DNA of 64,000 nt from Symsagittifera roscoffensis (taxonomy: Eukaryota > Xenacoelomorpha > Acoela > Convolutidae), in contig NC_087062.1 in the NCBI RefSeq assembly GCF_963678635.1, positions 66,637,415 to 66,701,414 on the forward strand, written 5' to 3'. The notes beneath the pieces were generated by a model. That model worked only from the letters and a program-made list of their open reading frames with translations, did no database searches and had not been told where the DNA came from. Below, piece by piece: positions 56,261 through 64,000 of this stretch. The translations under genes and the position numbers were made by a program. Each line of letters begins with the position of its first letter. The stretch's first letter is position 1.

Positions 56261-57584
56261 AGGTGGTAATCACAGGTTCGTTCAATGCTCCCTCCTCCTT
56301 TAGCACTCCTGTGTCAAAGTTTTCTTCTTCCAACTCATCCAATCGTTCTTGGAAGACTCTGTTCAACCAAGCCTGTCCTTCTATATTATCGAAGTGGATG
56401 CCGTCCGTAGTCAGCCTGATCTGATCAATAGCTCTCAACTCATGTTCGATGTCCACGAGAATCATCCTTCCGGCATTCCGACTTGCGAGATTCCTTAGGC
56501 TGTTATTCCACCTGACCACTCCTTCGTTGTGCCTTCTCCCTGTTGCAGTCAAACTCCTTGCATTCATTGGCACAGTGCAAGCGGTCAGTACAGCGCAGTT
56601 GAACTTCTGCCAGAGAGTAGTAAACAAGCACAACATCATTGATTCCCATAGTGCCTCCTCCTCATCCGAGCTTCTCGAGATGTTATTTGTCCCAACTAGG
56701 ATCATTACATTAGGGATTCTCCTTGGGTTCATCAACTCCACCATCCGAAATAACTGGGCTATGGTCGCGCCTCCGAAGGCCATCACCGTGGTGACCCAAG
56801 AGGTCCTCAAGTTCGAGAGTACTCTGACTAAGCTATCTCCCAGTATCAGATGTGATGTCCCTAGCGGTGTTTGCTGCAGGTTCACTGCCGGGTTCCAGGT
56901 CGCTCGATTGAAGCAAGCTCTCGAATCCGCCTCTGGAACTCCTGTGAAGTTATTTTTCAACTGATTGTTCTTCTGTACATCTATTACACGTGACACTTTC
57001 TTCGCCGGCATCTTTTGTATCCTCCTCTCTGGGACCATAGAGCTCCCCATTGGTGGCGTTGTGTCGCTAACTCCCTGTCTGGTCATCACGCTTTGGCAGA
57101 GTCGTACTCTGCCCGTATCGTCGATCGTTCCATAGGGTGCAGTCACCCCGGAACCTGGCGCATTCTTGTTGGCGACTAGTCGTCCAGCTGTCTCTATCAG
57201 CTTCCTCACTGTTTGTTCCACGACTGGGTCACCCAAGGTGTCAATCGGGTCCGGGATTGTCACTCGACCTGTTCTGGTGTTGTCGGGGGTTGCGTTTCCG
57301 TTGTCTGACTCATCTCTGGAGCTCATCAAGAGCTCCATCGGGGACTGCCCACGAGGAACACTCCTTGCAGGTATCACCCTCTCCACGGTTGTTGTCAACG
57401 CCATCCGCTCTTTGTATTCCTGCCTCAAGCGCTCATTTTCTTCACCCTGCTTTTTGTTGCAGTCTTCCAACAATCTCTTCCACATGTTTTTATCTTCCTC
57501 CGTACTGAGCATGGTCTTAGTCATCTCATCCAGCTCCTTTCTGGTCTTTTCCAGCTCGTCTTTCATCCCATCTAGATCTTGCAT
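55947..57584 (-). pseudogene. Element 2 coiled coil plus complete SGNH/GDSL hydrolase domain
   Basis: 545-codon open frame. Residues 1-65 form a charged coiled coil ('LEKTRKELDEMTKTMLSTEE') and residues 66-240 a low-complexity linker. Residues about 245-415 are an SGNH hydrolase: block I 'LILGDSLVRVL' (Ser251), block II 'MAFGGATI' (Gly271/272), block III 'ILVGTNNIS' (Asn300/301), and block V 'TTDGIHFDN' (Asp394, His397). All four catalytic positions are present. SGNH enzymes are esterases or lipases; the substrate here is unknown. The frame ends through the 313-bp duplication. An esterase is known in ORF1 of some CR1 LINEs, but this coupling to a Gypsy pol is unusual. Confidence 0.8.
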
Positions 57585-58063
57585 GATCGGTTCGTTTGAA
57601 CCCTTTGTTCTACTTTCGCCCTCTTTGGTGGCACAGCTGCTCTCAGTGGTGAACCAGACGAGGCAGCCTCGCTGTTCATTTATTGATGCATTCTCGTCAG
57701 CCCAGGCTTGGGCTTGGAGGGCAAAGGCATTTCACTTGGTTGATAAGTCCTAGAACTTCCCAATCCAGGCTCATTCGCCAAGTCAATCCCTGAGAGAGCC
57801 CCGTTTCTCCACTTCATGGCTCTCATTATCAGGCGGCCTAGTACTCCCCTTTCTCCGTATGCTGCCATCAATAATACTTCCGTGGGGCGGTCCCCACGGT
57901 TGTCATGCCCCAAGATGTTTATCAGGGCGGTCAGCAACATGACTACCTCTGGGTCCTCCAGAGCGAAGTCTCGGTCCATTAGCCGACGATAGATCGCATC
58001 TACCATCGGTCCTACATATGCCTCTGCCAGGTCCATCAATTCATCCAAGTTGAAATTATCCAT
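57585..58063 (-). pseudogene. Element 2 second region: N-terminal helical protein
   Basis: The 127-codon frame starts at ATG 58063 and ends TAA at 57682-57680. It is strongly helical ('AIYRRLMDRDFALEDPEVVM', 'LIMRAMKWRNGALSG'). Its N-terminal half is matched in element 1 at 34650-34800. The TAA is immediately followed in frame by ATG (57679-57677) and a 35-codon frame with a basic 'PPKRAKVE' (nuclear-localisation-like). The coiled-coil frame then continues in another frame. The start was chosen because upstream sequence is non-coding. Confidence 0.55.
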
Positions 58064-58439
58064 TGTTTTTTCAGGTTTGATTCAATTTGATTCAAAGGTT
58101 TGACTCAAGTGAGCAATTAAACGATCAATCAGGATATACAAAAGAGGTCACGATTATCACACTTGTCAGTTTCTCCTTAACTTCTTGCTAAAATTTATTT
58201 AAAACAGTCAGATAAAAAAATTTTGATCCTAAAATTCATTAAAATCAATCGGTCTCTAAAATTTTGGAATTCGACCTAAGATTGGACAGTCCAAAATTTG
58301 GATCTATTTCTAAGATCGTTATTCAGTTGTTCGTGGTCACTAACTCCTTCTTACCCAGGACCTAAATAACATAACACATAACATAACATAACACACATTA
58401 CCTACTTTAGCCTGACACCCTCTTGCACGTCACCTTAAC
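58064..58439 (-). other. Non-coding gap between macro segment and second coding region
   Basis: AT-rich and without open frames. Reading along the minus strand, 16 bases after the pol stop comes AAGAGGG (58424-58418) followed by TGTCAGG. The gap ends in 'AAAAAACA' directly before the next ATG. It could be a 354-bp TG...CA LTR-like segment or an internal leader. It includes an ATAAC-type short tandem repeat (58377-58400). No primer-binding site was recognised. Confidence 0.4.
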
Positions 58440-58965
58440 TCAGCCTATACTTAAGTAATATTTCTTATGTGAGTATACTTGTATATTAGTATCAGAGAAT
58501 ATTACGTGTATGAGCGCGTACAGTTCTCGAGGATGCAGTCGTCCTCTGTTCGGGTCGTACACTGGAAGCGAAAGCTCCTTCACATCACTTTCCACGAGGA
58601 AGTCTCTCAATCTCGTCAAGGACAAGACTAGGTTTTCCGGGTCTACGTGCCGCTTCTCCGTCGCCCGTGTCACTAAGAAACATAGGTATTTTCCCGGTAT
58701 CTGTGACGCCGCCGGAGGCAAGGCTGCTACGCCCCCTATTCCTGGTCTTTGCTTCCAAAGGAATTCTATGTTTTTATATTCTCTCTTAAAATCTGCTGCT
58801 AATGCTGTCTTAAAACTCATTTCTGCTGTGTTTGCTATTGCACATGTTCTATCCGTGAGTATGAAATCGCTGTCTGGTAGTATTATGCTACTTGAATATT
58901 CATTGCATAAGTTAAAATTTGACTCAAGTACCCTCCCTATGTCAGGTTTCTTAGGTTCTTTGCCT
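58440..58965 (-). CDS. Element 2 macro-domain-like C-terminus of pol
   Basis: One frame on the minus strand runs from about 58965 to the stop at 58440. It includes 'DSDFILTDRTCAIANTAEMS', 'ALAADFKREYKN', 'GIGGVAALPPAASQIPGKYL', 'CFLVTRATEKRHVDPENLVL', 'SLTRLRDFL', 'VKELSLPVYDPNRGRLHP' and 'LYALIHVIFSDTNIQVYSHK'. This follows the OARD1/TARG1 macro-domain plan (ADP-ribose binding or hydrolysis): 'CIS', 'G.VA.L', 'Y..YLITK', helix, 'LS.P..G.GL', 'VF..TDI...VY'. Macro identity is inference. The upstream frame is joined across a run of eight A near 59010. This copy's domain is uninterrupted. Confidence 0.6.
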
Positions 58966-59760
58966 GTTTCTGCGTCTAAGTCTCCTGTCTCTCTTGCTAT
59001 TCTTAATTTTTTTTATTATTAAATTTTCAGTGTGGGTAGGTCCTACCCCCACTCCCCGGACAAAAATATCCATCGACGTCCCCGTCGATCGCAAACCGGT
59101 TATTAAATCGAGATTGGAAGCCGGAATGAGTAGTCACCCCTCCTGGGCAGCCCAGGAAGGATCTTCTCGTTCGAATTTCATGTATTTCAGGCTTTCACGA
59201 TCTACATCTTGAATTGTGACACTGGTCTCCTTTGGGTCCGACGTCATTTCGTTCAGCCATTCCAAGACACGCAGATTCGTCAAGTCTTGTTCACATGACT
59301 GCTGTTGCTCGTCGTCGGATTCTACCTCGGGTTTCGACCGGTCATCGATCCACTCATCGTCGTGATCATCGACCATGTCAATGTCCTGTGACACAGTTAT
59401 TTCTTCTAGACCCACTACTTCTTCCCCTATCTTCTTTAGGTCTATCCTGTCCACTACAAAATCGTCGCCGTAAGGCTTATATTTCCTCTTGGATCTTGTC
59501 CTGTCATTCTGACGAGTCTGTATCGTGAACGGAAGATCCGGTTCCAAGTTCTTAGGAACCTCCCTTTGTTCAGGGTCTTGCCAGTCCTCTTCTGCGTAGG
59601 GTAAAGTTTCATCGTCTGCTTCAATCACGTCATTATGGTCCAGGTCCAGTGGTGTACTTGTTCCTTCCTCTATGACCTCATTTCCATCGTTCTTTTCCCT
59701 GGTGCCCTTTTCATTGACCTCACAAGCAGGGTCCATCATTAGATAATCCCCTTCTTCCCT
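58966..59760 (-). pseudogene. Element 2 acidic pol tail between integrase and macro segment
   Basis: The 201-codon frame 59739-59134 is very acidic ('MVDDHDDEWIDDRSK'). It includes 'PYGDDFVVDRIDLKK', whose counterpart in element 1 is 'RYGDDVLIDKIKQR' (about 33046). After it comes a segment containing the 12-mer TTGTCCGGGGAG (59052-59063), here read as 'FVRGVGVG'. The frame then shifts near the A8 run. Confidence 0.6.
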
Positions 59761-59829
59761 GTCTGCGGGTATACACCAGTCTTCTGTCGATGGATTGTGT
59801 GGCTTAAGCTCTCGTAGTGGGCGGCTCGG

Positions 59830-60941
59830 TCAGTACATTAAGCTCTCGTAGTGGGCGGCTCGGCCAGTACTCAGTCTACAAAAGCGTCCCTCCTGGTGCA
59901 CCTCCGTAATCATGAAGGGTTCCCTCCAGTTTTTTAAAAGCTTCTTCGTTCCTTTCGGTGGTATGACGTTCTGAAATACCCATATGTAATCTCCTACCGA
60001 GTAAGCTTTTGCACCAGCTGCTTTCTTGTCAAATTTTTTCCTCTGCCTTGCCTGTGCTTGCTGAGTATTTCGTCTACACAAGTCGTTCAACTCTTGCTGA
60101 CGTCTAATCACATCCCTCACGTAGACCTGTGGAGACGTTTTCCTTCCCTCATACTCTGGGTAGAAAAAGGTCAAGGGCAAAGACTTCTCGTGTCCAGTTA
60201 GCATCATGTGCGGACTAACTCCGGTGGTTGAGTGTTTCGTGCTATTATAGGCTCCCATCACCCGGGAAGGTATCTGTCCCAATCGGTCATGTACCTGGAA
60301 CAATATACCCTCAGCATCGACACTAACGTTCTATTCTGCCTTTCCACTAAGCCATTCGTCTGGGGATGGTATGTCATGTAATGAGCTTGAGCAACCCGTG
60401 AGCGTCTCATAAGCTCTTTCGTTAGTTCTCCTACGAAAGCTGTTCCGTTATCCGATTGAAACGTCATCGGACAACCATGTCTCGCTATCCACGTATTGAT
60501 CAGGTGGTCGCATGTCTCTTCTGCTGAGGCTGTTATGCAGGGCACGGCCTCTGCATACTTCGTGAAGTGATCTATCATGACCAGGACTTGATTATAACCA
60601 CTGTCTGTCATGCATATCTTTTGGTGATCTATCTGCACCACCTCGTTGAATTCAGACGACTCGATCGACTGTAAAGGAAATCGCAATTTCCTTGGATCCT
60701 TGACCTGTTGGCATGACAGGCACGCTGTTACCCACTTCTCACATGCATTTTTCATTCCAGGCCACTCAAAGCGCTTCAAGATCCTCTGATACACTTTGTC
60801 GATCCCTTGATGGCCCATCTGATCATGCGACCTAAATAATAGTTCTGTCTGATAGAGTTGCGGCAACACTATCGCGTTATACTTGTATAGGACTTTGTCT
60901 TCTTCTCTTCTCTTGCAAGCCACAATCCCGTCCTTTTTCAA
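59830..60941 (-). pseudogene. Element 2 integrase (DD35E, complete motifs)
   Basis: Frame 60941-60258 (227 codons), then 60303-59830 after a one-step frame change near 60280. Zinc-binding HHCC is at His39, His44, Cys74 and Cys77. The catalytic triad is Asp105 ('VVQIDHQKI'), Asp164 ('QSDNGTAF') and Glu200 ('NGLVERQNRT'), with exactly 35 residues between the last two. The C-terminal part has 'GDYIWVFQNVIPPKGTKKL' and 'REPFMITEV', the gypsy integrase C-terminal fold. The frame break makes it a pseudogene unless the shift is an assembly error. Confidence 0.9.
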
Positions 60942-60975
60942 GTTAACCTTCCCTTTTTCTGCATGAAATACTCTC

Positions 60976-62265
60976 TCAGGATACGGTAACTGTCTTACTC
61001 GAGGTCCCCTTTGTCCGGAGAACCATTTTGATCCACCTTTTCAGGTTGCTTGTCATGCGGTGATTTCTCTGCGCTCTAAGAAGATCCGAGAGTCTGTATT
61101 TCGCCTTCAAGTACGTCTTCATGACTCTCATCTGACTATTCAGCTCCTTTGGCTGGTGTGTGTCTTCTTCCATCTTAACACACCAAATCTTTGCCAATGG
61201 CTGTGTTTCTTGTTTGAACGGCTGCAGATCAGTCCTGACTACCTCTTTTAGTGGCAAAAGACTTATCGAAAGTTTCGATACCGCTATTGTTTCCAAATCA
61301 TCCGCTGCGTTGTCAAAGACTCTTTCACCTGGTATGAGGTAGCGATCACTATCAAGGTCCTGGTATACCTCTCTATCCAGATCCTTTGCTCGAGTTTCCA
61401 CTAGTAGTGTGTGGATCGCTAATTCTGACAGTTCCGATCCTGAGCTCGAGTTCCTGTCTGAGTAGGTGTCAATTCCTGAGTTTCGGGAGTTGTCATCTGT
61501 TGAAGAGTCTGCTACGGAGTCTGCACCATCTCCTGGGTCAGTTCTGTGCTTTCTTCTCATCCATCTGAACTCCCCGGACAAAACTTTGTTCTCCAGGTCC
61601 TGCTTCCCATCAGGAACTTCCTCATCTACATCAGACTCCCCGGACAAACTTCCTTGTCGCGGGTGTTGATCTTGAACTCTCTGGCTTTTTTCATCGCTCG
61701 TCTCCCCGGACAAACAATCTTGCACCAGGTTTCGTTCTACCTTTTCACCTTCTTTATCCTGGTCCACAAAGGTAACGGTTTTCCTTCGCGTATTGCTCCC
61801 CTGTTCTTTCCGTCCGTAAGAAGTACTGGTTAAAACCTCGTGTGGTATTGAGGATACTAGTTGCTGAACTATTGTCCTACAATCCCTCTCGTTCTCTTCG
61901 TTTTGTCGTCTTGACGGCATGATCTTCACCTTCTCCCTGACTGTCAGTGATGCCACTGCTGCTGCCCACTCGGGGTCATCTCTGGTCTCTTCTCTTTCTA
62001 AAAATCCATCCAGCATCCGCATCACTTGCGGTGTGACCTGCACCGTTTTATCCAATAATGAGAGGCTGTTTAAGTTCATGCGAGAGAGTTCTTGCTGGGC
62101 CAGGTTTAAGCGCAGCAACAGATCCAAGGGGACCGGGTCCTCCTTGGATAGGATCTTTATCTCGGCTGCTTTCTCTACAGGTAACTCAGGATGTCCTTGA
62201 ATTGGATGTCCAGACTCGTCCAACCATCTCGTTAAGGGAAGCGCTTCATAAGTTTCTTTGTCCAT
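60976..62265 (-). CDS. Element 2 acidic linker between RNase H and integrase
   Basis: 429 uninterrupted codons from ATG 62265. The N-terminal part ('TYEALPLTRWLDESG', 'HPELPVEKAAEIK') is matched in element 1. The middle contains three 'LSGE' boxes spaced exactly 22 codons apart, each encoded by TTGTCCGGGGAG (61713-61702, 61647-61636, 61581-61570). The rest is acidic and Ser-rich low-complexity sequence. No enzyme domain is recognised. Such a long insert between RNase H and integrase is unusual for gypsy elements. It may be a tether or be removed by the protease. Confidence 0.6.
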   Translation of the reverse strand: MDKETYEALPLTRWLDESGHPIQGHPELPVEKAAEIKILSKEDPVPLDLLLRLNLAQQELSRMNLNSLSLLDKTVQVTPQVMRMLDGFLEREETRDDPEWAAAVASLTVREKVKIMPSRRQNEENERDCRTIVQQLVSSIPHEVLTSTSYGRKEQGSNTRRKTVTFVDQDKEGEKVERNLVQDCLSGETSDEKSQRVQDQHPRQGSLSGESDVDEEVPDGKQDLENKVLSGEFRWMRRKHRTDPGDGADSVADSSTDDNSRNSGIDTYSDRNSSSGSELSELAIHTLLVETRAKDLDREVYQDLDSDRYLIPGERVFDNAADDLETIAVSKLSISLLPLKEVVRTDLQPFKQETQPLAKIWCVKMEEDTHQPKELNSQMRVMKTYLKAKYRLSDLLRAQRNHRMTSNLKRWIKMVLRTKGTSSKTVTVS

Positions 62266-62279
62266 AAACGAGAATCTTT

Positions 62280-63068
62280 CCTTTATTTCTGCCTGATGGC
62301 TTGCTTCTGTTCCAATCTTTCATAGAACTCAGTTTTCTTGCTGAGGCTGTCAGCATTCTGGGGTTTATCACGCATCCTGTGCTCGATTATCATGTGGTAG
62401 CCATCCAATCTTACTGTCCATCTACCAATCTAACTCTGATCCATCGAGTAGGTCTTCAACCAGGATAACGCTCTGTTGTCTTCGCGTAACTTAAAGGGAG
62501 CGCTCCCCAAGTATGCGCGGTATTTTTCCACAAATGTGACTAGTGCAAACATTTCTGCTTTTGGTGCACCATATTTCATCTCAGTGTCACTCAGGACCTT
62601 GCTGCCATATGCAATGGGAAGGAGAACCGTTCTTCCATTCCATTCTTCCTCCTGATGCAATATTCCTGAGATGGCTACTACCGATGCGTCTGTGTCAAGA
62701 ACATACATGCCCTTTTCTGTAGGCATGCCTAGCACTGGCGCTTCGCACAGTTCCCGCTTTATGCTCTCAAAGGCAACTTGTGCTTCATCGTTCCATTCGA
62801 ACTTTTTCCCTTTGTTGCGCATCAGCTTCTGCATCGGATACACCTTGTCTGCATATCCTTTTATGAACTCACGGTAGTAGTTGGAAAACCCTAGGAAGCT
62901 CAGGAGCTGTGTGTCCGTTCTGGGAGCCTTCCATGTCAACACAGCTTCTACTGCTTCGGGGTCCGGCCTCACACCATGCCTGTCCACCATTCTTCCCAGG
63001 TACTTGATTGAATCCCTAATGATTTCACACATCGATGGTTTGCCCGCAAGCCTGCTCTTTTCATGCAT
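62280..63068 (-). pseudogene. Element 2 RT thumb and RNase H
   Basis: Frame 63068-62430 (212 codons) carries the RT thumb ('LLSFLGFSNYYREFIKGYAD') and RNase H landmarks 'MYVLDTDASVVAISGIL' (first Asp), 'PKAEMFALVTFVEKYRAYLG' (Glu) and 'REDNRALSWLKTYS' (Asp). After a TAG at 62430-62432 the same frame continues with 'DGYHMIIEHRMRDKPQNADS' (last Asp of RNase H) to about 62300. Only the stop and a frameshift before the linker break it. Confidence 0.85.
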
Positions 63069-63430
63069 CCAAAGACCTCATCGAGCCTATCAATGTGGTC
63101 TTCCAGGGTCGGTGTTGCTATGACTACGTCATCCACGTAGCACATCACAAGATTCCCGTACTTCTTTGTTACTCTGGTCAAAGCCTGAGCCATCAGTCTT
63201 TGAAAAGTGGCCGTTGCGTTGCACAAGCCGAAGGGCATCCTCTTCCACTGGTACAACCCCAACTAACACGAGAATCCGGTCTTTTCTCTATCCTTCTTCC
63301 GCAGCGGGACCTGCCAGAAGGCAGAACCCAATCCAATGTGGTGAAGAACTTGGCATCACCAAGTTTAGAGAGGCTCTCGTCTATTCGCGGTATCGGGTAC
63401 GCATCTTTTATCGTTACCGCGTTCAAGTAG
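62969..63430 (-). pseudogene. Element 2 reverse transcriptase palm (YVDD intact)
   Basis: 'RIDESLSKLGDAKFFTTLD' (63426 frame) is followed after a frameshift near 63345 by 'GSAFWQVP'-type sequence and a stop near 63263. Frame 63262-62969 then has 'RMPFGLCNATATFQ' and the catalytic 'MCYVDDVVIATPT' (YVDD at 63139-63128), unlike element 1 where it is YVYD. A further frameshift near 63060 leads into the thumb. Confidence 0.85.
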
Positions 63431-63532
63431 CGAAAGTGGCAACAAAACCTAAGCTGCCCCCTTTCTTTTTATCACTATCACTACCCCGCAAGCCCATGGC
63501 AATTTTGAGGGTTCTATCATGTCGTATTCGAG

Positions 63533-63850
63533 CTACTTTTCTATTTCCGCTCGGCACGCTTCCGATTTATGTGGCGTCATTCGTCTTGCGCCTTCCCTGT
63601 GGGGAACGGCGCCTTCCTCAAGTTCGATTTCGTGTTCGACGAAATTAAAGCAACCGATATCCGCCTTATGTCTTGAAAATACATCCGCGTTCAGATTAAA
63701 AACCTCTCGTAGTAGCTCAAAATCTCCCTCGCCTATTTTCCCTTTTAAGTGTTCTATCTCTATCAAAACCGGTTTGTCAGACTCTAGTTCATATGACGAG
63801 GGGCGTTCCGGAAAATTCTAGCAGCTCGATAAGCCGTCGTCCGTGTCGGA
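63533..63850 (-). pseudogene. Element 2 protease-RT junction
   Basis: Frame 63766-63533 contains 'FELLREVFNLNADVFSRHKA' and 'DIGCFNFVEHEIEL', the pre-RT segment that marks the start of RT in gypsy elements. It is matched in element 1 at 29690-29790 ('NQDVFLRHEADIGLCNFVEH'). Protease and gag should lie beyond position 64000. Confidence 0.75.
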
Positions 63851-64000
63851 CTTCATTGAAAACAATTTATAAATAGATTTTAATTCATTAATTCTTTTTA
63901 AAATTTTCTTTTTATTTGCATGATAAGGACAGTCTTTCAAACTATGTTTCTTCAAGTTTTCTGTCTCTTCATAGTCGGTCCTCATCGGCAAAGCGTAACC
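63851..64000. other. Window end, probably element 2 protease-RT linker
   Basis: AT-rich with no clear motif in 150 bp. The expected protease signature is not within the window. Confidence 0.3.

Larger units (their letters stand above)
48801..63850 (-). mobile_element. Element 2: giant Ty3/Gypsy-like retroelement with macro and SGNH modules
   Basis: On the minus strand, in order: RT (63.8-62.97 kb), RNase H (63.07-62.3), acidic linker (62.27-60.98), integrase (60.94-59.83), acidic tail (59.74-59.13), macro-like segment (58.96-58.44), gap (58.44-58.06), then a 9.26-kb second coding region (58.06-48.80). Gag and protease lie outside the window. By eye the second region carries about seven frameshifts and six in-frame stops, far fewer than element 1. 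The longest frames reach 545 and 429 codons. All enzymatic motifs visible are intact. Confidence 0.85.

Noticed and set aside
48853-57753. Numerous plus-strand ORFs of 60-195 codons across element 2
   Set aside because: They are antisense shadows of the better-supported minus-strand frames, with no motifs and no conservation with element 1.
58064-58439. Primer-binding site right after a 354-bp LTR-like gap
   Set aside because: 'TGGATAATTTCAAC' follows the gap, but its complement does not contain the usual tRNA T-arm sequence. It is simply the start of an ORF.
1-64000. tRNA and rRNA genes
   Set aside because: No cloverleaf with consistent A and B boxes, and no rRNA-like conserved block, was noticed by eye. 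A tRNAscan-SE run would be decisive.

Overview
The window is repeat-rich DNA from a multicellular animal, most likely an invertebrate. It holds decayed CR1/Jockey-like LINEs, a Penelope-like element with a GIY-YIG domain, a hAT-type MITE, tandem satellites and two copies of a large Ty3/Gypsy-type retroelement. I cannot assign a phylum. I see no convincing multi-exon host gene. The only candidate is a duplicated 44-residue spliced ORF on the minus strand near 9.1 and 20.0 kb.

Layout. 1-23 kb is a nested array of segmental duplications (units of about 3.6 kb and a larger 10.9 kb-offset copy) built from broken LINE ORF1, endonuclease and reverse transcriptase (RT) pieces. 23-25.8 kb holds another LINE ORF1 scrap, a 180-bp direct repeat, a third copy of a 0.65-kb repeat block and a 35-bp minisatellite with a 105-bp higher-order period. 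About 26.1-41.4 kb is element 1 (plus strand, heavily decayed). 41.5-47.9 kb is a mosaic of small elements: LINE scrap, 526-bp hAT MITE with likely 8-bp target duplications, Penelope-like fragment, two related tandem satellites and a cluster of perfect inverted repeats. 48.8-63.8 kb is element 2 (minus strand, better preserved; its gag and protease lie beyond 64000).

The main discovery is the shared architecture of elements 1 and 2. Both read gag, protease, RT, RNase H, a long acidic linker, DD35E integrase, an acidic tail and then a macro-domain-like segment. After a 0.4-0.55 kb non-coding gap comes a second coding region of about 6.7 kb (element 1) to 9.3 kb (element 2). That region starts with a small helical protein and a coiled coil. 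It then encodes an SGNH/GDSL hydrolase domain (complete catalytic set in element 2), a second Rossmann-like segment, a conserved 'YGPAVTFAFPD' module and further conserved modules of unknown function. The two copies are clearly divergent yet align at protein level module by module, so the region evolved as coding sequence. Both copies are now dead, carrying frameshifts and stops.

A nucleotide motif, TTGTCCGGGGAG, recurs in both elements and in different reading frames, which suggests a nucleic-acid-level signal. LTRs could not be identified with confidence. A purine tract followed by TG lies between pol and the second coding region in both copies, and this leaves the true element boundary open. 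Coordinates of decayed features are approximate, and all similarity statements are by-eye comparisons.
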